From Hyphomonas sp. Mor2 (lineage in GTDB: Bacteria > Pseudomonadota > Alphaproteobacteria > Caulobacterales > Hyphomonadaceae), in NCBI RefSeq assembly GCF_001854405.1, contig NZ_CP017718.1:434001-498000 (forward strand): a stretch of 64,000 nucleotides of DNA. Direction: 5' to 3'. The first letter of the stretch is position 1; the number at the start of each line of letters is the position of its first letter. Positions 9,870 to 19,717 of this stretch are shown here, piece by piece. Below the pieces are notes generated by a model. That model made no database searches and had not been told where the DNA came from. It saw nothing but the letters and a program-made list of their open reading frames with translations. The translations under genes and the position numbers were made by a program.

Positions 9870-10303
9870 GATCTATCGTCCTCCAATAAACTGAGCGCTC
9901 CCACTCCTAGGAGCCTCTCGATACGCGAATAGAAAAACGCAGATTTTTCTTAGTACGCAGCTTTCCTGATTACGCAGGTAACTCTGCTTAGAGGTGCTAA
10001 AGAGCGGGCGTCAATTAACAGATCACAGAATTGTCACTTTCAACTTCATCTCACAATCGTGTGTGTTGATTTTGCCACATTTGTGCCAAGATCTGCGGCA
10101 CGAACGTGCAGTATTCAAAAGATCGGCGAAAAATTCTTGCGCAAAACTTGCTGAGGAGGGGCGGGAAGGGACGTCTCTGGCAATCCTGTGTCCTGCCAAA
10201 ATCTGTCAGTAGGTGTAATTTCAACCGTTTAGAGGCGCTTGTGTGAAGTATATAGCACAATAGATTAGACCATGGCCTGAACCATTGCCGGGGAAATCAC
10301 TCT
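9870..10303. other. 434-bp divergent intergenic region (TonB receptor / uvrB)
   Basis: No gene was recognised. It is visibly A+T-rich compared with uvrB and must hold both divergent promoters. Three ACGCAG direct repeats sit near the receptor gene (separate entry). I looked for an alphaproteobacterial SOS box (GTTC-N7-GTTC) in front of uvrB and did not see one. Confidence 0.6.
9937..9977. repeat. Three phased ACGCAG direct repeats upstream of the TonB receptor
   Basis: ACGCAG occurs at 9937-9942, 9955-9960 and 9972-9977, 18 and 17 bp apart; the second and third share TACGCAG. The series begins about 68 bp upstream of the receptor start codon. Direct-repeat activator sites look like this, but no regulator can be named. 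Confidence 0.35.
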
Positions 10304-12460
<2,157 letters not shown>

Positions 12461-12468
12461 AATTGCGC

Positions 12469-12858
12469 ATGTCTACGCTTCTGTTCTGGCTCGCGGCGAG
12501 TCTCAGCCTGGTCGGTGCCGCGGCCCACGAGATCCTCGGCGCTCCAAAGGTCCTGGCGCCGCTGAGTGAGACCAATTTGCCGCCAGACGTGATCTGGCTG
12601 CACCATTTCTCCTGGCATGTCGGCACCGTCGCCGTCCTGGTCATGGCGGCGCTCTTCATCGCGGCCACACGCCTCAAGTCAGGACGCCTGCTCGCCGCCT
12701 TCGCCACAGCGATGAGCGCGGGCTTCGCGATCCTGGCGATCAGCCTGGCGCTGTTCGGCGACGCCGTCCTCTGGACCACACCCGCCCCCTATCCCTGGAC
12801 CGTGATCGCCCTCCTGGGCGGGCTGGGGATCGCTTTGTATCCAAAGTCTGACGGCTGA
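12469..12858 (+). CDS. Small four-helix membrane protein of unknown function
   Basis: About 129 residues from ATG 12469, eight bases after the uvrB stop; an in-frame TTG at 12463 is possible. Four hydrophobic helices are visible: the N-terminal LLFWLAASLSLVGAAAHEILG, then VGTVAVLVMAALFIAA, MSAGFAILAISLALFG and YPWTVIALLGGLGIALY. His residues stand at HEILG and WLHHFSWH. The family is not recognised. Close spacing suggests co-transcription with uvrB, without implying a repair role. Confidence 0.7.
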   Translation: MSTLLFWLAASLSLVGAAAHEILGAPKVLAPLSETNLPPDVIWLHHFSWHVGTVAVLVMAALFIAATRLKSGRLLAAFATAMSAGFAILAISLALFGDAVLWTTPAPYPWTVIALLGGLGIALYPKSDG

Positions 12859-13165
12859 TTTTGCGGCGCGGTGCGCGAGACACCCGGGGGGCTGCGCTCT
12901 GATCAAGCGCGGCAAATTCGGCGCGGTTGTTGTGGGTCTGGAGGAAGAGATGGGGGAAGCGGCTGTGAGGAGGGGAGTTAGGGTTTTAGGAAGCTAGGCG
13001 AGCATTAGGAGACGTTAGAGCCGGGTCGAGAGCCGATTATCCTACCCAAGGGCTTCACAGTGTTTGAATCCCCCTCTTCTGGCTTCCTTCCTCGTACTCT
13101 TTTCGATTGTGGACAACTGGACCAAGCAGATTGCACACAACAAATTTGTTGTGTACTGTTAACGC
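12859..13165. other. 307-bp region without a recognised gene
   Basis: Only the 20-bp palindrome at its right end (separate entry) stands out. Composition changes within this gap from the G+C-rich chromosome to the lower-G+C cassette that follows, so the junction of an acquired segment probably lies here. No integrase, tRNA or clear direct repeat is visible. Confidence 0.5.
13135..13154. promoter_or_regulatory. Perfect 20-bp palindrome, likely autoregulatory operator
   Basis: ACACAACAAATTTGTTGTGT is a perfect palindrome ending 11 bp before the start codon of the HTH-metallopeptidase gene. The position over the ribosome binding/promoter region fits autorepression by the encoded HTH protein. 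That the HTH binds it is inference. Confidence 0.7.
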
Positions 13166-14470
13166 ATGATCGCTGATTCTATCATCTACAATGACCGGCA
13201 GGCCAACGAAGCGAAAGCGGCCATTCAAGAAATTGATTTGGCGTTGTCTTCGCGCGAAACGCTGGAACGCATAGTCGAGGGACTGCCCATTCAGGCGGTG
13301 GAGGGAGTGAATCGGGCACTCCAGTCTGAGCGAAATAAACTCAAAGAGCTGGTAACGCTTTACGAAGGGGCGAAGGCTGGAGCTGCACACGAATTGCTTG
13401 CGCACGTGCAAGGAGATATGGGGAGCCTGCTGATCGCTGCGCGAATCTCAAAAGGTCTTACACAGCGAGAACTTGCACATCAACTTGGACTCCGAGAGCA
13501 AGCGGTTCAGCGGTACGAAGCTGATCGATATCGCTCCATCAGTTTGTCGAACTTCCAAAAATTTGCCAGCGTTTTGGGTGTTCGATGGAAGTTCGATGTC
13601 GAGCAAACTCTGCGGGAGCGATTTGGTCTCAAGTACGATGTATCTCCCGGCGAAATGAAGAAAATCATTAAGCATGCGCGTTCACACAATTGGCTGAATA
13701 AGAATACCGTTTCCGAGGAAAGCGCGGTCAGTCAGATCCGCAAAACGGTCGCCGATCATGTTGTTAGACACGGAACTCCATCGTTACTTCGAACAGGACT
13801 AAATGTGATCGATCATTCTGAAGATTGGTTGTTGTTGTCTTGGAAAGCTCAGGTGACACTCCGGTCGGAAAAGAAAATCGCAGAAGGCTTGCCGAAATAC
13901 AATCCGCTGAATGTGAAGTGGCTACTCGATCTGGTTAAACTAAGCCGTGAGCCGGACGGCCCCAAGCAAGCAGAGGAGCTATTGAGGCAGCACGGCATTG
14001 TTCTGGTGATTGAGCCACAAATTGAAGGCATGAAGGTGGATGGTGCGGCGTTTCTGGTTGATGATGTCCCAGTAGTTGCTCTGACGCTTCGGATAGACAC
14101 AATTGACAATTTTTGGTTCTCGCTGCTCCACGAAGTAGCGCACGTGGTCTTGCACTACCGCGTTGGATTAAGCTCGGGATTCTTCGACGAGTTTGGTGAG
14201 CTTCGTTCCGTCGATGAGCTGGAAGACGAAGCAAATCGATTTGCAGGAAACCTCCTCATTCCAGAAGAGCGGTGGAAACGATCGCCTGCGAGAATTTCAA
14301 AGAACGCCGATCCGATCGAGGCTTTCGCAAGGAGCATTGGCGTGCATCCCGCAATTGTTTTTGGACGCGTGCGCATGGAGCGGAACAACTACGCGCTTTT
14401 TTCAAACAAGATCGGTCGCGGATCGATAAGACGGCAATTCCTCCCAGACAAAGGAGTCGACCATGACTAG
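13166..14470 (+). CDS. HTH (XRE) regulator fused to ImmA/IrrE-type metallopeptidase
   Basis: 434 residues in three parts. Residues ~1-80 form a charged helical segment. About 86-140 is an XRE-type helix-turn-helix (SLLIAARISKGLTQRELAHQLGLREQAVQRYE). The C-terminal half is a zinc metallopeptidase domain with HEVAH at 322-326 and a downstream acidic helix (DELEDEANRFAGNLLIPEE) that supplies the third ligand, the ImmA/IrrE arrangement. Such proteins cleave a repressor or act as stress-sensing antitoxin-like regulators. The 3' end overlaps the next gene by 8 nt. G+C is clearly lower than in uvrB, suggesting transfer. Overall family identity is firm; the role in this pair is inferred. Confidence 0.85.
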   Translation: MIADSIIYNDRQANEAKAAIQEIDLALSSRETLERIVEGLPIQAVEGVNRALQSERNKLKELVTLYEGAKAGAAHELLAHVQGDMGSLLIAARISKGLTQRELAHQLGLREQAVQRYEADRYRSISLSNFQKFASVLGVRWKFDVEQTLRERFGLKYDVSPGEMKKIIKHARSHNWLNKNTVSEESAVSQIRKTVADHVVRHGTPSLLRTGLNVIDHSEDWLLLSWKAQVTLRSEKKIAEGLPKYNPLNVKWLLDLVKLSREPDGPKQAEELLRQHGIVLVIEPQIEGMKVDGAAFLVDDVPVVALTLRIDTIDNFWFSLLHEVAHVVLHYRVGLSSGFFDEFGELRSVDELEDEANRFAGNLLIPEERWKRSPARISKNADPIEAFARSIGVHPAIVFGRVRMERNNYALFSNKIGRGSIRRQFLPDKGVDHD

Positions 14471-15611
14471 CGGTAAGAACTTTTTCTACATGCCAGCGCT
14501 GAGAATGAAGCAGGGTGAGCTTAGCGGGCTCAGGGATCTACAGTCTGATATCTTCGATCACGTATTGCCGAGGTTTATCGTCCCTCCAAGGAAGGAGCGA
14601 GATGCAGAATTTAATGCCGCGATGTTTGAGGTCGATGAAATACCCAACACAGCAGGAGTCATTTCTCAGTACATATTGGACCGAGTGATTTCTCTCGATT
14701 GCGAATACCTATATGACGATTTTGGCGAAGCCTCTTCAAGCAGATGGCTTCCGAAAATGTTCGAAGCAAATTGGCATCACGGCGTGCCGGCCATACCTTG
14801 CGTTTCGCTATCCGATCTCTTGTCGTCGCGCGTGGATGGGATCCGAGACTCAATAAACGCGGACAGTTTCCCGAAATTGGCAATCCGCGTAGGGGAAGCC
14901 GATTTAATTGATCCTGAAATGATGAAAGAGCGCGTCGAAGCAGCCCTGGAGGTGCTTCGAGTCGAACCTCAGGCTTGTGTCATAGTCGCCGATTTCAAAG
15001 GTAGTGGATTTGATGAAGTCGAAATAGCGGCAGGCGTCGTAGGTGGCGCTATAGAGTCTTTGCAAGAATTGGGGTTGTGGTATCGAGTTGGGTTTCAGGG
15101 CACACACTACCCACTCAAAAACCCAGCGGGATCTAGTGAGACGGTCCTACATCCTCGCAACGAATGGTTGGCATGGAAAAAGGGAATAGACTTCGGCCCT
15201 TCTACGCCAGACCAAATAATGTTCGGGGACTACGCCCCCGATCATGCCAAAATGGACTTCAAGCAATCTGGAGGTCGCCCACATCGACATTACCGATACA
15301 CCACTCCTAAAGATTGGCTGATTTCACGCGGCCCAGATGAAGGCAGCCATGCATATGCGATGCAATCGGTAAGTAAGGCTATTGTGAAAAGCGGATATTA
15401 CGCCGGTCGTGAATTCTCAGAAGGTGACGATTTTATCTACCAAAGCGCGCAGGGTGCGGTTTGCGGAAATCCTACGAACTGGCGGCAGGTCAACGTGTGT
15501 CACCATGTGACTCGTGTTGTGCGAGATATGGGCAAAGTTAAAGGCCTCTTCTTCTCGGCAAAACCTGTTCAGCTCTCGCTTATCCAGGACGATATGTTCC
15601 AACCCAGATAA
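14463..15611 (+). CDS. 'Beta' family protein (T4 beta-protein-like), partner of the ImmA/IrrE protein
   Basis: 382 residues. The opening (FFYMPALRMKQGELSGLRDLQ...VLPRFIVPP) and closing (RHYRYTTPKDWLISRGPDEGSHAYAMQSVSKAIVKSGYYAG...CGNPTNWRQVNVCHHVTRVV) are those of the 'beta protein' family known from phage T4 relatives and bacterial accessory regions. Biochemical function is unestablished. The middle resembles a barrel of repeated strands (LAIRVGEADL, ACVIVADFKG, LWYRVGFQG). AAAGGAG precedes ATG 14463 within the upstream gene, so the two genes form one coupled unit. G+C is about 44% in two lines I counted, against 60% in a uvrB line. It ends in a stretch with small inverted repeats and no T-run. 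Confidence 0.75.
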   Translation: MTSGKNFFYMPALRMKQGELSGLRDLQSDIFDHVLPRFIVPPRKERDAEFNAAMFEVDEIPNTAGVISQYILDRVISLDCEYLYDDFGEASSSRWLPKMFEANWHHGVPAIPCVSLSDLLSSRVDGIRDSINADSFPKLAIRVGEADLIDPEMMKERVEAALEVLRVEPQACVIVADFKGSGFDEVEIAAGVVGGAIESLQELGLWYRVGFQGTHYPLKNPAGSSETVLHPRNEWLAWKKGIDFGPSTPDQIMFGDYAPDHAKMDFKQSGGRPHRHYRYTTPKDWLISRGPDEGSHAYAMQSVSKAIVKSGYYAGREFSEGDDFIYQSAQGAVCGNPTNWRQVNVCHHVTRVVRDMGKVKGLFFSAKPVQLSLIQDDMFQPR

Positions 15612-15727
15612 CCGTCTTAGGATCGCAATACTCTAGACCACGGCATGTCTGCTTCCAGGAATAAACCGCCGTCGGGCTAGTAACGGCGTTCGGATAGCCG
15701 AACCCCAATCTCAACCACCTCCCCCCC

Positions 15728-16717
15728 TCAAACAAACCCCACCGCCCGCTCGATGAACCAGAGCATCCCGAATGTGCCGATGGCATAGCTCGCCGTCAGT
15801 TTGCTCAGGCCTTTGCTGCCCGCCGCCAGGCGCCAGAGGGTGAGGGCGAGCGCGAGGATCAGGCTGACAAACAGGATCTGGCCGAGCTCGACGCCGAGAT
15901 TGAACAAGAGCAGGGCCCAGAATTCCTGGGCCGGGGGTAGGCCGATCTCGGACAGGGCGCCAGCAAAGCCGAAGCCGTGGATCAGGCCAAACCCGAAGGC
16001 GACCAGCCAGGGCTTCTGGCTGATCAGCGTGTCGTGGCCCGCCTGCAGCGCCAGCGCCTCTCGCGCCAGCAGGACGATGCTGAGCGCGATTACTGCCTCA
16101 ACCGGCGGGCCGGGCAGGGTGAGGCCGTTCAGGGTCGCGAGGCCGAGCGTGATCGAATGCGCGAGCGTGAAGGCGGTGATGGTCGGGATCAGCTGCACCG
16201 GCCGCACCAGCAGGCACAGGCCGAGCACGAAGAGCAGGTGGTCATAGCCGAACAGGATATGCTCCAAGCCAATCCACAAATAAGCGAAGACCGGCAGTCC
16301 GGTCGCCTCGGCCGCGAGGTCGAGCTGCGGGTCGCCGGGGCGCAGGACCTGCGTTCTGGTCTGGCCCTCAAGGTCTGTGATGCGGACGAACACGTCCGTC
16401 AGCGTCCGCTCGAGCCCGTCGATCCGGATCTGGCCAGAGTCGAGCGCGCAGGTGATCTCCCACCGCTCGATGACGGCGCCGCCGACCCCTTCGAGCGTGG
16501 CCGGTCCGCTGACGCATGTGTCCGGAAAGACCGGACGGATGCGCAGCCTGCGGCCGTCTCTCAAGGGCTGTTTCCAGAGCACTGCGTGGTGTTTCGGTGA
16601 GGTTTCGGCGAGTTCCAGCAAGGCTGGGTTCACCTCGTGCGCGGCTGCAGGGGCGGAAAAGTGGGGAACCAGGAGGGATAATGCGAGCATCGCGAGGAGC
16701 GGTCGAAGCGGATTCAA
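15728..16717 (-). CDS. HupE/UreJ family membrane protein
   Basis: About 329 residues: a signal peptide (LLAMLALSLLVPHFSAPAAA|HEVNP), a periplasmic beta domain of ~130 residues, then six to seven membrane helices with the family signatures GLEHILFGYDHLLF, AHSITLGLA and LIHGFGFAGAL. Related proteins are implicated in nickel or other metal uptake, but this two-part version is uncharacterised. It appears to start with TTG at 16717, overlapping the PPIase stop (TTGA, 4 nt), so it is translated from the PPIase transcript. The histidines in the HILFGYDH and HGFGF motifs are plausible metal ligands. Confidence 0.85.
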   Translation of the reverse strand: MNPLRPLLAMLALSLLVPHFSAPAAAHEVNPALLELAETSPKHHAVLWKQPLRDGRRLRIRPVFPDTCVSGPATLEGVGGAVIERWEITCALDSGQIRIDGLERTLTDVFVRITDLEGQTRTQVLRPGDPQLDLAAEATGLPVFAYLWIGLEHILFGYDHLLFVLGLCLLVRPVQLIPTITAFTLAHSITLGLATLNGLTLPGPPVEAVIALSIVLLAREALALQAGHDTLISQKPWLVAFGFGLIHGFGFAGALSEIGLPPAQEFWALLLFNLGVELGQILFVSLILALALTLWRLAAGSKGLSKLTASYAIGTFGMLWFIERAVGFV

Positions 16718-17559
16718 TTGTCTCGGTCCTCGTCACCTGAGTCCCCGTCAAACTCGACCTCATATTTGTCGACAATCGACTGGATGCGCTGCGCCGTTTC
16801 TCGCCGCTGCGCCTGCTCGCGCCAGGCCCGCTCGACGGTGTTTCGGATATCGGAAAACGCCGGCAGGTAAGCCGCCTCGCGCGCATTGATGCGGACGAGA
16901 TGGGTCCCGAGCGCCGAGCGCACCGGGCCTTGCCATTGGGCGTTGGAGCCGTCCAGCGCCGCCATTTGCGCGGCGAATTCGGTCCCGAAAATGTGGGTCA
17001 GCTCGGCTGGAGACACGTCCGTATAAGACCGCTGCAGCATGAACGGATCTCCCCGCGACCGCCAGGCCAGGCCGGGCGCTCCCTGCAGGTCTGCCAGAGC
17101 GATGTCCACGGCCGGATCGTCTGCGCGGGAGAAGAAGATGTGATCAAAAGTGGTGCGTTGAGGCTCTCTGAAACGGTCCTGATTCTCGCTGAACCACGCC
17201 TCAAGCTCGGCCTCGCCGGGCGGCGTCAAAGCCTGTGTTTCCGAGAGCATGAAGATCATTTTCTGGGCCAGGCGGCGTTCGATCACCACGTCCCCGTCGG
17301 CCATGCCGAGCGCGCGGGCTTCGCGGGCCAGCGCCTGTTGCTGAACGTGATCGGTGATGAGCGTTTGCAGGTCTTGCTCGCTTGGGGGCGCCCCGGCCTC
17401 GGTCTCGTACAAGGCTGCGAGCCGCTCAATTTCCTGCGATGAAACGACAATGGTCATCGCTTCCGTTGAGCGCCCATGGCTCAAAATCTGATAGGCGATG
17501 AAGACCAGGCCAGCGAGTATTGCAAAGTGAAGGAGGGGCTCACGGATCAGCTGTTTCAT
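16714..17559 (-). CDS. Membrane-anchored parvulin-type peptidyl-prolyl isomerase
   Basis: 281 residues with an N-terminal membrane anchor (LLHFAILAGLVFIAYQIL) and the bulk in the periplasm. Residues ~110-270 resemble a PpiC/rotamase domain (LTPPGEAELEAWFSENQDRFREPQRTTFDHIFFS; WQGPVRSALGTHLVRINARE), preceded by a SurA/PpiC-like helical region. It probably assists folding of exported proteins. GGAG lies upstream of ATG 17559. It is coupled to the following HupE/UreJ gene and divergent from the DUF3604 gene. I believe these three families recur together, which suggests a shared pathway (from memory, not checked). Confidence 0.82.
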   Translation of the reverse strand: MKQLIREPLLHFAILAGLVFIAYQILSHGRSTEAMTIVVSSQEIERLAALYETEAGAPPSEQDLQTLITDHVQQQALAREARALGMADGDVVIERRLAQKMIFMLSETQALTPPGEAELEAWFSENQDRFREPQRTTFDHIFFSRADDPAVDIALADLQGAPGLAWRSRGDPFMLQRSYTDVSPAELTHIFGTEFAAQMAALDGSNAQWQGPVRSALGTHLVRINAREAAYLPAFSDIRNTVERAWREQAQRRETAQRIQSIVDKYEVEFDGDSGDEDRDN

Positions 17560-17807
17560 GGGGTCAATCTCCGCCCGTCACATGGGGTGCGGCGCACGCT
17601 GCATTGGCAGACATCACGATGGTTGGCCCTCCCGTGCCGCGCTGTTCTAGACGGCCGGTTTTGTCGGCCCTTGCGGTCTGTCCGGATAGTTTACCAGCTC
17701 GGTCTGAGTGTCAAAGCACCAGCCGCATCTGATCTCGTCTGAGCCACGCGGCGATGGACAAGTTTGACGACAGCGGGCACGTTAAGTGCGGGAGTACGGA
17801 GGAAATA

Positions 17808-19703
17808 ATGATACGGATCGGATTGATTGGACTGACCGCCGCGCTAGTAGCCGGCTGCTCGGGGACAGATGTCGAGGACGCGGCGCCACAGAGCGAAACC
17901 GTCGAGACGACGGAAAAAGTGATCGAAAAGACGGCCACTCGAAATGCCTATTTCGGGGACCTTCATGTGCATACGAAAAACAGTTTCGACGCCTATATCT
18001 TCAACGTCCGTCGCACGCCTGATGACGCGTATCGGTTCGCGAAAGGCGAGACCATTCCGCATGATGGCGGCTATGAAATTCAGCTAGAAGGTCCGCCACT
18101 CGATTTTCTCGCCGTCACCGATCACGGCGAATATATGGGGGTCATTCCGTTCATGGATGATCCTAATCACCCGCTCTCAAGAACCGTGACGGCGCAGGCG
18201 GCGTTTGGCGAGGACGCTGCCGCGGCGGCCCAAACCTTTGCCAGTATTGGCGCCTCGTTCGTGACCGGAGAACCGATCGAAGAAATCCGCGATCAGGGAC
18301 ATATGAACCAGATCTGGGCGGAAACCCTGAACGCTGCCGAGCGTCACAATGATCCGGGCGTGTTCACCACATTTGCGGGCTATGAATTCACCGCCATGAC
18401 GATTGTCAGTCAGGAAGAAGGATCTGCCGCGAACCTTCACCGCAACGTCATCTTTCGCGACGAGGCCCCTGACCAGATCTTTTCAACGCTGGATTCGCGC
18501 AACCCGGAAGATCTCTGGGAATGGATGACCGAACAGCGCACTGGCGGGATTGATTCCCTTGCCATTCCTCACAATTCAAATGGCTCGAATGGCGAGATGT
18601 TCGCCTTGTCCACTTACGATGGTGAACCACTGACGGAAGCCTATGCGCTGACCCGGCTGAAGAATGAGCCACTGGTCGAAATTACGCAGATCAAAGGGAC
18701 TTCCGAAACGCATCCCATGTTTTCGCCGAATGATGAATGGGCGGGATTTGAGCAGTATGACTATTTCATCGGGAGTGCGGCGAAGGCCACCATCAATGAG
18801 GCCGACTATATTCGGCCGGCGCTGGGGCATGGGATCGCGCTCGCCGAGGAGCTGGGTGCCAACCCGTTCGAGTTTGGCTTTATCGGGTCGAGTGACACCC
18901 ATATCGCCGCCGCGACTCTCAGCGAAGAAAAGCACTGGGGTAAATTCCCGACAGATGGCGCCGGTCCAAGACAGCGCAGCTCTGTTCCCCCAGAAGGATA
19001 CAGCGACTGGAGTGACGTGCCCGACGCCACGAACCGGCGCGTCCTGACCGGGGCCAAGTTCAGCGCAAGTGGATTGATCGGTGTATGGTCGGAAGCCAAT
19101 ACGCGAGATGATCTGTTCGATGCGATGCGTCGCCGCGAAACATTCGGGACCAGCGGTCCTCGCATGAAAGTGAGATTGTTCGCCGGAGATTATGACGCCG
19201 ACATCACCAATTCTGCGGACATGCTCGAGCAGGCCTATGCTGGCGGGGTGCCGATGGGCGGCAATCTGAATTGGGAGGGCGACGACGCTCCAGCGATGCT
19301 GGCATGGGCCATTCAGGACCCGCTTTCAGCGCCCTTGCAGCGCCTGCAGATCGTGAAAGTCTGGGCCGAGAATGGCGAGGCACGCGAGATGATTTACGAT
19401 GTGGCCTGTTCTGATGGATCGGCTCCGGATCCAGCCAGCCGTCGCTGCGCCGATAATGGCGCCAGTGTTGACGTCACGACTTGCGCGACGACCCCTGGCT
19501 CAGGCGTGGGCGAACTAAAAACGGTCTGGACCGACCCTGATTATGATGCCGATCAGGTGAGCGCCTATTATGTCCGCGTGCTCGAGAATCCGACGTGTCG
19601 CTGGAGTACATGGGATGCCGTTCGCGCCGGAACGCCGCCCAATCCGAAACTGCCGACGACCTTGCAGGAACGCGCCTGGTCGTCACCTGTCTGGGTGGAA
19701 TAG
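17808..19703 (+). CDS. DUF3604 lipoprotein, PHP-like metal-dependent hydrolase candidate
   Basis: 631 residues from ATG 17808, chosen because GGAGG lies just upstream and it gives a lipobox (LTAALVAGC, Cys17). The mature part starts AYFGDLHVHTKNSFDAY (HVH near residue 51), continues with FLAVTDHGEYMG and ends with GSSDTHIAAA. These are DUF3604 signatures, resembling PHP-domain phosphoesterases with His/Asp metal ligands. The C-terminal region has four or more Cys (VACSDG, RRCADNG, VTTCATT, NPTCRW) that may pair in the periplasm. The substrate is unknown. The open frame extends 18 codons upstream without a ribosome binding site. Confidence 0.85.
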   Translation: MIRIGLIGLTAALVAGCSGTDVEDAAPQSETVETTEKVIEKTATRNAYFGDLHVHTKNSFDAYIFNVRRTPDDAYRFAKGETIPHDGGYEIQLEGPPLDFLAVTDHGEYMGVIPFMDDPNHPLSRTVTAQAAFGEDAAAAAQTFASIGASFVTGEPIEEIRDQGHMNQIWAETLNAAERHNDPGVFTTFAGYEFTAMTIVSQEEGSAANLHRNVIFRDEAPDQIFSTLDSRNPEDLWEWMTEQRTGGIDSLAIPHNSNGSNGEMFALSTYDGEPLTEAYALTRLKNEPLVEITQIKGTSETHPMFSPNDEWAGFEQYDYFIGSAAKATINEADYIRPALGHGIALAEELGANPFEFGFIGSSDTHIAAATLSEEKHWGKFPTDGAGPRQRSSVPPEGYSDWSDVPDATNRRVLTGAKFSASGLIGVWSEANTRDDLFDAMRRRETFGTSGPRMKVRLFAGDYDADITNSADMLEQAYAGGVPMGGNLNWEGDDAPAMLAWAIQDPLSAPLQRLQIVKVWAENGEAREMIYDVACSDGSAPDPASRRCADNGASVDVTTCATTPGSGVGELKTVWTDPDYDADQVSAYYVRVLENPTCRWSTWDAVRAGTPPNPKLPTTLQERAWSSPVWVE

Positions 19704-19717
19704 GACTCGAGCAGAGA

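Noticed and set aside
10200-10303. SOS (LexA) box before uvrB
   Set aside because: No GTTC-N7-GTTC direct repeat is visible; only isolated GAAC at about 10,277.
13062-13090. tRNA-like 3' end (GTTTGAATCCCCC) that could mark an attachment site for the low-G+C cassette
   Set aside because: The flanking bases cannot form a T-arm stem (CAGTG against CCCCC), no tRNA body precedes it, and no matching repeat was seen beyond 15,611.
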